Shown: one piece after another, positions 23,572 to 30,779 of the stretch | Numbering within the stretch: position 1 is the stretch's first letter | Layout: every line of letters starts with the position of its first letter | Position numbers and translations under genes: made by a program | Assembly (NCBI GenBank): GCA_002424295.1 | Contig: DIQY01000039.1 | Location: forward strand, 11,013-41,791 | Direction of reading: 5' to 3' | From: Ruminococcaceae bacterium UBA5450 | GTDB lineage: Bacteria > Bacillota > Clostridia > Oscillospirales > Acutalibacteraceae | DNA length: 30,779 nt | Notes under the pieces: model-generated | What the model saw: the letters and a program-made list of their open reading frames with translations, nothing else | The model's database searches: none | Told to the model about the DNA's origin: nothing

Positions 23572-24012
23572 CTATTCCTTTTCTTCTCTTTTTCTAATAC
23601 AGTCCTGACAGTATCCATAAATCTCAATATGGTGACTTTTGACATCGAATCCATATTTAGATTTCATGATCTGATCGAATTGACCATAAGGGCAGTCATC
23701 AATCGGAATAATTTTATTACAACCAAGGCAAATCGCATGATGTGTATGCTCAGACTTCATATATTCATATCTAGCCACACCGTCATCTGTTAAATTCACT
23801 TTTGACAGAATCCCTTTTTCTGTCAATGTTTCACAAGTCCGATAAACAGTAGATAAACTTAGTTTCATATGATTTTGATATAAAGTAGAAAAAATTTCGT
23901 CGACCGTTTTGGGGGATGAATCTTTCAGGACTTCAAGAACTAAAATTCTTGTCTTCGTTCTTTTTAAATTTCTATTTGTCAATAAATTTTCAAATTCATT
24001 TTGATCTGGCAA
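23572..24012 (-). CDS. zur: Fur-family metal regulator, probably Zur
   Basis: A protein of about 146 residues with the Fur-family winged HTH (TKTRILVLEVL, LSLSTVYRTCETLTEKG) and C-terminal metal sites: HTHHAICLGCNKI and SHHIEIYGYCQDC, giving two CxxC pairs for the structural zinc plus the regulatory His set. Convergent to znuCB in a zinc-uptake locus, so zinc sensing (Zur) is preferred over Fur or PerR. The frame opens with GTG at 24021, but that GTG lies inside the ribosome binding site AAGAGGTGA; the TTG at 24012 has correct spacing and is chosen, so treat the first three residues as uncertain. It has its own promoter at 24087-24115, with no matching palindrome, so autoregulation is not evident. 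Confidence 0.9.
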   Translation of the reverse strand: MPDQNEFENLLTNRNLKRTKTRILVLEVLKDSSPKTVDEIFSTLYQNHMKLSLSTVYRTCETLTEKGILSKVNLTDDGVARYEYMKSEHTHHAICLGCNKIIPIDDCPYGQFDQIMKSKYGFDVKSHHIEIYGYCQDCIRKREEKE

Positions 24013-24086
24013 ATTTTTCACCTCTTATACAATCCCAAATATTGGATCAAATATCATCACTTTTGATATTTATAACTTTATTATTT

Positions 24087-24115
24087 ATTATGTCATTTTC
24101 ATCACTCTTCGTCAA
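24087..24115 (-). promoter_or_regulatory. Promoter of the zur gene
   Basis: On the minus strand TTGACG (24110-24115), 17-bp spacer, CATAAT (24087-24092). About 70 bp of leader follow. Confidence 0.6.
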
Positions 24116-24143
24116 TACATTCTTATCTGATCATTTTTAATCG

Positions 24144-24178
24144 TATTATAAAAAGGCTGCCGAATAACGGGCAGCCTT
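24144..24178 (-). terminator. Terminator of the DUF11 operon
   Basis: Arms AAGGCTGCC (24153-24161) and GGCAGCCTT (24170-24178); on the minus strand followed by TTTTTATAAT. It lies 27 bp past the stop of the 140-residue protein gene. Confidence 0.85.
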
Positions 24179-24204
24179 AATTGATTGTTTTAAGAAAATT
24201 TTAT

Positions 24205-24627
24205 TCAAATGTTGTAAAATGCCGCTATAACAGGAAATTCAGCTATCACTTTATCCTTTAAAATTTTGCAGCTTGGCGGATTCGGAATCCGCAGCAAGTA
24301 TTTGCAAGTATTCGTCGGACTAAAAAATAAAGCATTCCCATAATTACTTATTGCTTTTCTATGGTTCTCGCTGTCAATATACTTGACGCAAATTTCATAT
24401 CCGACTGCAAGCAGTGTAAGATGATTCCATTCAAACTGCTGCACACCATCATAGTAAACGCGTAATTCAACATTTCGTACATCGGTTATTTGAAAAGTTT
24501 TATAGACATGTTGGCAAATATTATGATATTTACGTTGTACTGTGATTTTGCAGGGATTACTGATCGAATTGACATCCTTTCCGTGATACAGCCCCTTAAC
24601 ATGAGCCATATTGATAAATTCTCGCAT
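24205..24627 (-). CDS. Unknown 140-residue protein, second gene of the DUF11 operon
   Basis: Not recognised. It has no signal peptide or membrane segment; the composition (VELRVYYDGVQQFEWNHLTL, GYEICVKYIDSENH) suggests alternating beta strands. Five cysteines. The ribosome binding site AGGTAGGTG precedes the ATG. It follows the DUF11 gene by 38 bp on the same strand and ends just before a strong terminator, so the two are co-transcribed. If the neighbours are spore-surface proteins, as inferred, this may be one too. Confidence 0.7.
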   Translation of the reverse strand: MREFINMAHVKGLYHGKDVNSISNPCKITVQRKYHNICQHVYKTFQITDVRNVELRVYYDGVQQFEWNHLTLLAVGYEICVKYIDSENHRKAISNYGNALFFSPTNTCKYLLRIPNPPSCKILKDKVIAEFPVIAAFYNI

Positions 24628-24665
24628 GTTGACACCTACCTCACGATCGGTGGATTACTTGCCCT

Positions 24666-25496
24666 TTACAAATTCACCGTTACACTAAATTGTATTTTGT
24701 AAATTTGTTCAGGGTCAAGATTTCCAATATTAATGCTGTTTGCAGGGTTTTCATCACTCAAAGTTTTTGTATCATTTTTTAAAGTTGAGTTTGGTTTATA
24801 ATTCATCCCATCTGGGAACGGATTTACAACAACAATGTCATTGACTGTAACGTTTCCTGTGTTTTTAATGGTTAATTCAAATACGATCTCTTCATTGTTT
24901 TCTGTTACAAATGCTTTATCTGCTGTCTCAGTTATTTGAAGATCTGCTTTCGCAATATTGGTCACAACCATGCTTGGTTCTGTTTTGCCGGTATATTCGC
25001 TGCCTGTCTGATCTTTAAACTTAATTTCAGCAATCGATTCGTTCATAATATCACCGGTTTCTCCCTCATTAACTATTACTTCATATTGCAGTACAGCTGA
25101 CATCCCTTTGGGAACACTTCCAACGGAAGTTTCATTTGGGCTTGTGACAGAAATTCCAGTTCCCAACGTTTCATCAAGCTGAGGAATGGGGATAATAGAA
25201 TCTTTTACCAAGGTCGTCTTTGAGCACAATTCGCTTATAATCTTAACGTCATATAGATCAACAGAAGAATCATTCTGCAAGGTTACGGTATATTTTATTC
25301 TTTCCCCGTCATTGTCAAATTCCTTGTCCGCGGATTCTTTTACAATGGCTTTCACTACATCAGTAATAATAACGTTACTAATGGCCCTAATCGATTGAGG
25401 ATTCTCCCCCTCTTTTGCAGTTACCGATCCAGTTGCCGTTGCACCAACTTTAAATGGGGAAGGATTCGTGTTTGGATCTGCTTGTTTTTCTGACAT
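24666..25496 (-). CDS. DUF11 double-repeat protein, possible spore appendage/surface protein
   Basis: A 276-residue protein (about 29 kDa) made of an N-terminal strand segment and two DUF11-type Ig-like repeats. Each follows the pattern VTLQNDSSVDLYDVKIISEL / LTIKNTGNVTVNDIVVVNPF (about 70-165 and 190-276). There is no signal peptide, membrane segment or sorting signal, which is odd for DUF11 proteins (usually secreted) but fits a protein assembled around the spore by the mother cell. From memory, the P29 proteins of Clostridium taeniosporum spore appendages are about 29 kDa with duplicated DUF11 domains. ATG follows AGGAGG by 7 bases. A sigma-K-like promoter lies at 25625-25652. The role is inference. 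Confidence 0.82.
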   Translation of the reverse strand: MSEKQADPNTNPSPFKVGATATGSVTAKEGENPQSIRAISNVIITDVVKAIVKESADKEFDNDGERIKYTVTLQNDSSVDLYDVKIISELCSKTTLVKDSIIPIPQLDETLGTGISVTSPNETSVGSVPKGMSAVLQYEVIVNEGETGDIMNESIAEIKFKDQTGSEYTGKTEPSMVVTNIAKADLQITETADKAFVTENNEEIVFELTIKNTGNVTVNDIVVVNPFPDGMNYKPNSTLKNDTKTLSDENPANSINIGNLDPEQIYKIQFSVTVNL

Positions 25497-25543
25497 ATAA
25501 AGGCCTCCTTTTAAATTTCAACAAAATATCACTGAAGGCACGC

Positions 25544-25560
25544 ATCATGAATATCATGAT
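25544..25560. repeat. 17-bp perfect inverted repeat in the DUF11 gene leader
   Basis: ATCATGA, 3 bases, TCATGAT. It lies between the predicted start of transcription and the ribosome binding site, so it may be an operator or a small RNA hairpin. Confidence 0.5.
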
Positions 25561-25624
25561 TTATACGTAACTCAATTAATATTTCTCATGAAATTCAATT
25601 ACAAAATTAATTGATCTTCTTTAA

Positions 25625-25652
25625 TAATATATGTTTTGTGATTCAAAAAGTT
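25625..25652 (-). promoter_or_regulatory. Sigma-K/E-like promoter of the DUF11 operon
   Basis: Minus strand: AAC (25650-25652), 16 bases, CATATATTA (25625-25633), matching the mother-cell consensus AC-N16-CATAnnnTA. No sigma-A promoter is obvious. A leader of about 120 bases is implied. Confidence 0.45.
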
Positions 25653-25729
25653 ATAGGGTAAATCTTAATATTGGCCGCCTCTGCGATTGACTGATGACAC
25701 AAACTCATAGCTAATTAGAAAAAAGAATT

Positions 25730-25783
25730 AAAAAAGGGTTTCTTCCGGCGAAATCCTTGTAATTCCACAACGGAAGAAAACCC
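25730..25783 (-). terminator. Terminator of the Cys-rich protein gene
   Basis: Arms GGGTTT-CTTCCG and CGGAAG-AAACCC pair around a 23-base loop, then TTTTTT on the minus strand, 38 bp past the stop. Confidence 0.85.
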
Positions 25784-25820
25784 AAATGGATATTTATTAA
25801 CTAACAAATCGGTCGAAAAA

Positions 25821-26582
25821 CTAACCACCACAGCAGGCACTGCCGCCGGAACCATTTGAGCAAGGCCCGATTTGATGTCCCTGATCGAACAAGTCGCAAA
25901 CAGTGGTATTGTCGGAGATTGGCTTCACTGCCAGAATGATAAGATCTTCAAATTTCCATAACTTATCAAACACCTGATAATCAATTCTCAAAACGCAATT
26001 GTTTCCATCCTGTACTACACTCGTACCAACGATTTTAATTGCTTTGCAGGACCCATCGATATTTTTCAGTTCCTGTCTAAAGTCACGGACGCTCGAGAAA
26101 GGTTGGAAACTTGGGAAACGTCTAAAATCGCTCCATAATAGATCAAACGACTCTTTTGGTGTCATTACTACAAAGGTATTCACTCCGTATTTCAACACCA
26201 CTTCAAACTCAACCGTATTTGTAATGCGGTCGCAGCCGGTAGATGGACTCAAACGTTCGTCGGCACACAAAACGCGGATACTGGAAATAGAAGGAACTCC
26301 ATCGGGGAGCATTCCTCCACGACAGCCTGCACTCCCATCGGGGTTGCAAGGAACCGTTTGGTAAATAGTTCTATTTGCCACACCGAAATCTCTAACATCT
26401 TTTGTGCAGATGTCATGCACCAATTCTGGGAATTGCTGCAAAGACGTTTTTGCCGCCTCATTTTTTGCAAATTCAACGCTGCTTTTGAACTCTTCATACC
26501 AATCCGTTTTAGTATCTGGGTTTTGTGTGCCGTCTTTAGAATCTATATCGAAATTGGAGTCACCGATTTTCACGCAGTCCAT
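25821..26582 (-). CDS. Cys-rich 253-residue protein, possible spore coat protein
   Basis: No family recognised with certainty. It has 12 cysteines, a C-terminal Gly/Ser/Cys tail (NGSGGSACCGG), no signal peptide and no membrane segment. The middle (TNTVEFEVVLKYGVNTFVVM and NCVLRIDYQVFDKLWKFEDL) looks beta-rich. High Cys content without export signal suits proteins cross-linked by disulfides in the spore coat or exosporium. The ATG follows AAGGAG. The upstream promoter (26642-26670) matches the mother-cell sigma-K pattern rather than sigma-A. It is a separate unit from, but next to, the DUF11 operon on the same strand. Confidence 0.78.
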   Translation of the reverse strand: MDCVKIGDSNFDIDSKDGTQNPDTKTDWYEEFKSSVEFAKNEAAKTSLQQFPELVHDICTKDVRDFGVANRTIYQTVPCNPDGSAGCRGGMLPDGVPSISSIRVLCADERLSPSTGCDRITNTVEFEVVLKYGVNTFVVMTPKESFDLLWSDFRRFPSFQPFSSVRDFRQELKNIDGSCKAIKIVGTSVVQDGNNCVLRIDYQVFDKLWKFEDLIILAVKPISDNTTVCDLFDQGHQIGPCSNGSGGSACCGG

Positions 26583-26641
26583 AATAAATCTCCTTTTAAT
26601 AAATTTGGATGAAGTCTATTGATAAACTCTATCCTTTAGGA

Positions 26642-26670
26642 TATTTTATGAAGCTTTTTACACAGTTGTT
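26642..26670 (-). promoter_or_regulatory. Sigma-K-like promoter of the Cys-rich protein gene
   Basis: Minus strand: AAC (26668-26670), 17 bases, CATAAAATA (26642-26650), fitting CATAnnnTA. It is independent of the similar element at 25625-25652. Confidence 0.45.
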
Positions 26671-26827
26671 ACACACTATGACAAATATCCTCTTAATTCT
26701 ATAATTAGATTTCAATATTGCAATAACTGTTGTCTGCGTGAGAGATCAATTAGGGAGATTATCTTTTTTAAAATTATGGTCAGACGTTGTGGTCATCCAA
26801 ACTCTTCTTATATAATCCAATAACATG

Positions 26828-26873
26828 AAAAGGGACTCAAAACGCTAATTAGCGTTTTGAGTCCCTTTTTCAA
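26828..26873. terminator. Perfect palindromic terminator
   Basis: A 42-bp perfect inverted repeat (centre between 26848 and 26849) with A's on the left and T's on the right. It ends the serine dehydratase operon, whose last stop is at 26878. Confidence 0.92.
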
Positions 26874-26877
26874 ATAC

Positions 26878-27417
26878 TTATTCGATATTTTTACCAAGTT
26901 GATAAGCTTTTTCTAAAGCTTTATTTTCAATAATATCCCCACGGTTTTTCACACCTGGTACTGTAATCATACCGCCATCTTTTAGATGAAAATAATGCAG
27001 CACCGATCGGTACATAACCTTAATGGAATCAAAAACGATTGTATCCGTATCCGCAGCAACTGCAAGAAGAAAAAGCTTTTTTACTTTAAACTTATCTCGA
27101 ATCGGATTATGCAGCCGGTCAATGATACATTTCAACTGGGAACTTACATTATAAAAATAAACGGGAGTGGCAATCACAATCGCATCGGCGTCTTTGAGTT
27201 GCGAGTAAATTTGCTCCATATCATCTTTCTGGACGCAGCGGTGCTTTTCATCAGAATAGCAGGCATTACAGCCTATACAACCATTCACTTTTACATTTGC
27301 AGCAAAAATCATGGTCACCTCATGATGCTCCTGCGCCCCTTTGACAAAAGCATTTGCCAAAAGCTCAGTATTGCCGCCTTTTCGGGCACTTCCTATCAGC
27401 ACAACTATCTTTTTCAT
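26878..27417 (-). CDS. Flavodoxin-fold NADPH-dependent FMN reductase (Isf-like)
   Basis: A 179-residue flavoprotein of the NADPH-dependent FMN reductase superfamily. The FMN loop is GSARKGGNTELLANAF; CIGCNACYSDEKHRCVQKDD resembles the Cys motif of iron-sulfur flavoproteins; ATPVYFYNVSSQLKCIIDRL is typical of the family. It probably shuttles electrons from NAD(P)H or ferredoxin; the partner is unknown. ATG at 27417 follows GGAGGGG by 6 bases; a longer reading to 27501 would overlap the serine dehydratase gene and is rejected. Last gene of the sda operon, 19 bp after sdaAA. Confidence 0.87.
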   Translation of the reverse strand: MKKIVVLIGSARKGGNTELLANAFVKGAQEHHEVTMIFAANVKVNGCIGCNACYSDEKHRCVQKDDMEQIYSQLKDADAIVIATPVYFYNVSSQLKCIIDRLHNPIRDKFKVKKLFLLAVAADTDTIVFDSIKVMYRSVLHYFHLKDGGMITVPGVKNRGDIIENKALEKAYQLGKNIE

Positions 27418-27436
27418 AACATTCCCCTCCAATTGA

Positions 27437-28321
27437 TCACGAATAATCTTTTTCCTCAAAAAGTTTCTGCGCAATTCTACACCCGGTAGGAGTCCCAGCA
27501 AGGCCTCCTTTTCCGGTTTCCTTTAAATCCGGATTCATCTCTTCTCCCACTTCATTCATCGCATCAATCACTTCATCCGGCGGTATTCTGCTCTGAATAT
27601 TGGAAAGTGCCAAATTGGCGCAGCTCAACGCATTCATGGCTCCGATCACGTTACGGTTCACGCACGGAACTTCAACCAAGCCTGCCACCGGATCACAAAC
27701 AAGCCCCATCAAATTTGAAAGTGCAACTGCGCAGGCATTTGCACACATCTCATTGGTACCTCCCTTTAGGCTCACCAAAGCTACTGCTCCCATTGCCGAA
27801 GCTGTTCCAATTTCCGCTTGACAACCCCCGTAAGCTCCGGCAATCGAAGCGCGCTGAGCAATTACCTGTCCAAACCCTGCCGCTACAAAAAGCGCCTTGA
27901 CAAAAGAATCGTCAGGAAAAAGGTCTCTGTGTTTAAGCGGCAGCAGGATTGCCGGCAGAACCCCACAGGAACCCGCCGTCGGCGTTGCAACAATCCGTTT
28001 CATACAGGCATTGCACTCGCTAACCTTAAGTGCTTCCGTAATGATCTCGTTTAAAAACGAGTCTCCAAAAAGCAGGCCTTTTTGTGATGCATAAAAAACT
28101 TTTGCCCCATCTCCGCCTGTAAGTCCGCTGTTAGAACGATCCTCTGCTTTATAATTTTTGCTTGATTCCTGCATTGCTGTCCACATTAGCTGCATACGGG
28201 TAAAAAAGTTTTCTTCTGTACCGCCCTGCTCGGCCAAATTGTCCTGCAAAATTGTTTTCCATAAAGGCAGTTGATTCTTATCTGATTCGGAAAGCATTTG
28301 TGAAATCGAAGAAAAAGACAT
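27437..28321 (-). CDS. sdaAA: L-serine dehydratase, iron-sulfur type, alpha subunit
   Basis: A 294-residue alpha chain of the two-subunit [4Fe-4S] serine dehydratase, which deaminates L-serine to pyruvate and ammonia. Cysteines for the cluster are in CNACMKRIVATPTAGSCGVL and VCDPVAGLVEVPC; conserved blocks EIGTASAMGAVALVSLKGGT and GTPTGCRIAQKLF are present. Length is normal. ATG follows GGGGG by 8 bases. It lies 12 bp after the beta-subunit gene and before the flavin reductase gene. Confidence 0.95.
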   Translation of the reverse strand: MSFSSISQMLSESDKNQLPLWKTILQDNLAEQGGTEENFFTRMQLMWTAMQESSKNYKAEDRSNSGLTGGDGAKVFYASQKGLLFGDSFLNEIITEALKVSECNACMKRIVATPTAGSCGVLPAILLPLKHRDLFPDDSFVKALFVAAGFGQVIAQRASIAGAYGGCQAEIGTASAMGAVALVSLKGGTNEMCANACAVALSNLMGLVCDPVAGLVEVPCVNRNVIGAMNALSCANLALSNIQSRIPPDEVIDAMNEVGEEMNPDLKETGKGGLAGTPTGCRIAQKLFEEKDYS

Positions 28322-28333
28322 TTTTATATCCCC

Positions 28334-28996
28334 CTATTCCTCAATATTTAAATAGGTCACTTTAATGATTCCATCTAATTTTGTCAGCCATGTGACAACA
28401 TCTTCCGGAATCTTTTGGTCACACTCAATCACCATGACCGCATATCCGCCTAAAACATTTCGATAAAGCTGCATACGGGCAATATTAACGTTTCTCTGTG
28501 AAAGCACTGTTGTCACTTGCGCCACATGTCCAGGACGATCCAGGTTATGGACAATCAGCGTATGGTAATCTCCGAAAAAGTTTGTTTCGATTCCATCAAG
28601 TTTACAAACTTGTATTTGGCCTCCGCCTATAGAACTCGCTTCAATCTCCAAAGTCTTTCCCGTAACGCCTTCCAGACGAAGGACCGCCGTATTTGGATGT
28701 GCTCCCTTAAGATGAATGGTTCCAAATGAAAAATGGAGCCCCTCTTTTTCTGCCAATGAAAAGCTCATCGGAATATTGGAATCATCCGGCTTTAGTCCCA
28801 AAAGTCCGGCAATCAAAGCTCGGTCTGTTCCGTGTCCCTTTCCAGTATCCGCAAAGGAACCATGAAGCAAGATCTGCGCATTTTTTGGTGCTTCTCCCAA
28901 AAGTTTTCTGGAAATCAATCCAATCCGTACTGCTCCAGCTGTATGAGAACTGGAGGGACCAATCATAATTGGACCGATAATATCGAAAATATTCAA
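28334..28996 (-). CDS. sdaAB: L-serine dehydratase, iron-sulfur type, beta subunit
   Basis: A 220-residue beta chain with the family opening DIIGPIMIGPSSSHTAGAVRIG, the segment GSFADTGKGHGTDRALIAGL, and a C-terminal ACT domain (about 148-218, LIVHNLDRPGHVAQVTTVLS) that in relatives binds serine for regulation. The start is TTG at 28996, 7 bases after GGGGGA. First gene of the operon; promoter at 29033-29061. Confidence 0.95.
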   Translation of the reverse strand: MNIFDIIGPIMIGPSSSHTAGAVRIGLISRKLLGEAPKNAQILLHGSFADTGKGHGTDRALIAGLLGLKPDDSNIPMSFSLAEKEGLHFSFGTIHLKGAHPNTAVLRLEGVTGKTLEIEASSIGGGQIQVCKLDGIETNFFGDYHTLIVHNLDRPGHVAQVTTVLSQRNVNIARMQLYRNVLGGYAVMVIECDQKIPEDVVTWLTKLDGIIKVTYLNIEE

Positions 28997-29032
28997 AAAA
29001 TTTCCCCCTTACTGATTCCTCTGTTGTTCGTT

Positions 29033-29061
29033 ATTATAACCCCAAAACATAGGATCTGCAA
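29033..29061 (-). promoter_or_regulatory. Promoter of the serine dehydratase operon
   Basis: Minus strand: TTGCAG (29056-29061), 17 bp, TATAAT (29033-29038), about 37 bp before the TTG start. Confidence 0.75.
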
Positions 29062-29075
29062 TTTTTGAAAAACTA

Positions 29076-29104
29076 TTTTCATCAAGATAAAAGAATGTTA
29101 TACT
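29076..29104 (+). promoter_or_regulatory. Promoter of the second ROK kinase-epimerase operon
   Basis: TTTTCA (29076-29081), 17 bp, TATACT (29099-29104). Its -35 lies only 14 bp from that of the divergent serine dehydratase promoter, so the two may interfere. Confidence 0.55.
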
Positions 29105-29141
29105 GTTGTCAAACGAACTCTGCATTTTAGGAGGGATTTCT

Positions 29142-30095
29142 TTGTATTATCTTGGCATTGACCTTGGAGGCACCCATATGGCTGCAGGGGTCATCAACGA
29201 TTCCTATGAGATCATCGCTCGGGCAAAACAAAACACCATTGTTCCTTGCTCCCATGAAGAAATGACTGAACAGCTTAGCCGAGTAGCACTCGACGCTCTG
29301 AAAAATGCTGGAATCTCTGTAAACGATCTTCCTTGGATCGGTGTTGGTACCCCGGGAAGCGTAAATCGAAGCACCGGCACTGTTGGATTTGCTGGAAATT
29401 TGTATCTAAAGAACTATGAACTTGCAAAACGGCTGTCCGAACGGATGAAGTGCAGGGTAATCGTAGAAAACGATGCCAATGCTGCGGCTTACGGCGAATA
29501 TATGGCTGGTGCAATGAAAGGTGCAAAAAGTGCACTTGCCATTACACTGGGAACTGGAATTGGAAGCGGAATTATTTTAGATGGAAAAATTTATGGCGGC
29601 TGCAACTTTGCTGCCGGAGAAATGGGACATATTGTCATCGAATATAACGGTCGCCTCTGCACCTGCGGCAGAAGGGGCTGCTGGGAAACTTATGCTTCCG
29701 CTACAGGTCTAATTACAACGACTCGCCTTTTTATGGAAAAAGATTCAAATAAGGAATCTCCCATCTGGCGCCTGATCAATGGAGACCTCAAAAAGATTAA
29801 TGGACGAACTGCCTTTGATGCTATGCGGGCAGGTGATCCTCTCGGCAAAGAAATTGTCGACACTTATATTGGCCATTTAGGCTGTGGAATTGTAAATTGC
29901 ATCAATACCTTTCAACCGGATATTCTCTGTATCGGAGGCGGAATCTGCAATGAGGGAGAAACGCTGCTGAAACCGCTTCGTGCTTATGTTGAAAAAGAAG
30001 TCTTTTCGGTTCCGGACGGAAAAGCCACTGAACTAAAGGTTGCACAGCTTGGAAATGATGCCGGAATTATCGGCGCTGCTTTATTAGGAAAATAA
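29142..30095 (+). CDS. ROK-family sugar kinase (glucokinase-like), copy 2
   Basis: A 317-residue ROK kinase, paralogue of the gene at 12278-13222. Intact features: GIDLGGTH at the N-terminus, catalytic Asp in VENDANAAAYGEY, TLGTGIGSGIILDGK, GEMGHIVI and the zinc motif CTCGRRGCWE. The start is TTG at 29142, 6 bases after AGGAGGG (29129-29135); the frame is open a little further upstream without a ribosome site. Followed 16 bp later by a mutarotase gene, the same order as copy 1. Differences in the sugar-side loops (for example GTPGSVNRSTGTVGF against GCPGTVNRKTGIIEF) could mean a different sugar. Confidence 0.93.
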   Translation: MYYLGIDLGGTHMAAGVINDSYEIIARAKQNTIVPCSHEEMTEQLSRVALDALKNAGISVNDLPWIGVGTPGSVNRSTGTVGFAGNLYLKNYELAKRLSERMKCRVIVENDANAAAYGEYMAGAMKGAKSALAITLGTGIGSGIILDGKIYGGCNFAAGEMGHIVIEYNGRLCTCGRRGCWETYASATGLITTTRLFMEKDSNKESPIWRLINGDLKKINGRTAFDAMRAGDPLGKEIVDTYIGHLGCGIVNCINTFQPDILCIGGGICNEGETLLKPLRAYVEKEVFSVPDGKATELKVAQLGNDAGIIGAALLGK

Positions 30096-30111
30096 AAGGA
30101 GAAAATTCGTT

Positions 30112-30779
30112 ATGAGTCTTACAGAAAAGAAATTTGGCACGCTTTCAGATGGAACTGATATTTCTTCCTATACACTCAAAAATACGAGCGGTGCCTCTGT
30201 TACGCTGCTCTCCTTCGGCGCACGCGTGCAATCAATTCAGATGCCTGATAAACACGGAAATTTTGATGAAATGATCGTGGGCCATAATGAGCTTACCCCT
30301 TATACCCATCACGAAAACTACCAAGGGGCAATGATTGGCAGATGGGCTAATCGAATCAAAGATGGCCAGTTCGTAATAAACGGAAAACAATATCAGGTCA
30401 CACAAAATGAAGGGGAAAATCATCTGCACGGCGGGAATATTGGATTCAGTCATCAGGTATGGAGGCTAAAATGCAGCGATTATCATGATGATTCCCCCTC
30501 TCTCACCTTTCGCTATTGCAGCCCCGACGGAGAAGAAGGATTTCCCGGGAAATGTGATGTTTCTATCTGCTATACGCTTTCAGCCGACAATGCGCTGATA
30601 ATGGAGTATCATGCAAAAACGACCGCACCTACCTATTTAAACTTAACAAATCATTGCTATTTTCATCTCGGTGGACCGCAGCACGATGTGCTTTCTACCA
30701 TTTTACAGATAGAAGCCGATGAAGTTGCCGAAGTTACCTCTAATTTAATTCCAACCGGAAAACTTCTCTCAGTAGAAGT
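30112..30779 (+). CDS. galM: Aldose 1-epimerase, copy 2 (cut by window edge)
   Basis: The first 222 or so residues of a mutarotase; the rest lies beyond the window. It opens MSLTEKKFGTLSDGTDISSY and has IGRWANRIKDGQF, NEGENHLHGG and the catalytic His region LTNHCYFHLGGP. The ATG follows AAGGAG. It resembles copy 1 at 11192-12259 over the whole visible length and likewise sits behind a ROK kinase, so the pair is a duplicated, diverged operon. The catalytic Glu region is not visible here. Confidence 0.92.
   Translation, partial: MSLTEKKFGTLSDGTDISSYTLKNTSGASVTLLSFGARVQSIQMPDKHGNFDEMIVGHNELTPYTHHENYQGAMIGRWANRIKDGQFVINGKQYQVTQNEGENHLHGGNIGFSHQVWRLKCSDYHDDSPSLTFRYCSPDGEEGFPGKCDVSICYTLSADNALIMEYHAKTTAPTYLNLTNHCYFHLGGPQHDVLSTILQIEADEVAEVTSNLIPTGKLLSVE

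Larger units (their letters stand above)
25497..25820. other. Intergenic region between DUF11 and Cys-rich protein genes
   Basis: 324 bp without a gene. It holds, in minus-strand order, the terminator at 25730-25783, a sporulation-like promoter at 25625-25652, a perfect inverted repeat at 25544-25560 and the AGGAGG of the DUF11 gene. Confidence 0.6.

Noticed and set aside
26986..27489. 167-codon plus-strand open frame opposite the flavin reductase
   Set aside because: Shadow of a clear flavodoxin-fold gene.
1..30779. Insertion sequences, phage genes, CRISPR arrays
   Set aside because: No transposase, integrase, phage structural gene, or regularly spaced repeats were seen anywhere in the window.

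Overview
The window looks like chromosomal DNA of a spore-forming clostridial Firmicute, probably of the Oscillospiraceae type (the family-level guess is inference). The signs are moderate-to-low G+C, strong AGGAGG ribosome binding sites, frequent TTG/GTG starts, an encoded CCA on the tRNA, a purine riboswitch of Bacillus/Clostridium type, a clostridial NADP-dependent secondary alcohol dehydrogenase, and the two-subunit iron-sulfur serine dehydratase.

Layout. 1-3411: an NADP alcohol dehydrogenase (minus), then a guanine-class riboswitch with a visible terminator/antiterminator in front of a purine permease. 3465-8118: redox and sulfur genes. These are a DUF134-NifX fusion with its own promoter and paired operators, a CoA-disulfide reductase-rhodanese followed by a broken small rhodanese, a Crp/Fnr regulator, thioredoxin, and desulfoferrodoxin; the last two share a divergent promoter region built around one palindrome. 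8154-10961: a YcxB-like membrane protein, a DUF4186 protein and a small clostridial protein. 11192-13222: a ROK sugar kinase plus aldose 1-epimerase operon, which has a second, diverged copy at 29142-30779 (right edge, truncated). 13384-15329: a sugar-1-phosphate transferase, an M23 peptidase and tRNA-Leu(UAA). 15513-17367: a TetR regulator with an Acg/nitroreductase-like membrane-anchored protein. 17487-24115: a zinc-homeostasis island. 24144-26670: a probable spore-surface cluster (a DUF11 protein, a Cys-rich protein and a small unknown). 26828-28996: the serine dehydratase operon with a flavin reductase.

The most interesting part is the zinc island. A divergent znuA / znuCB system shares one perfect 10-1-10 palindrome lying over both promoters, and a Zur/Fur-family gene lies downstream. 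About 4 kb away a degenerate copy of the same palindrome precedes an operon made of a CobW-type G3E GTPase (with a one-base frameshift in an A-run), a single polypeptide joining a degenerate CobW-like GTPase domain to a YraQ/YcgR-type permease, and a TIGR03943/YcgQ-type protein. Together these suggest a Zur-controlled, GTPase-coupled membrane system working beside ZnuABC under zinc limitation. The GTPase-permease fusion is the best candidate here for an undescribed system.

No insertion sequence, CRISPR array, phage gene or rRNA was seen. Promoter and operator calls come from reading the sequence by eye and have not been scored statistically.
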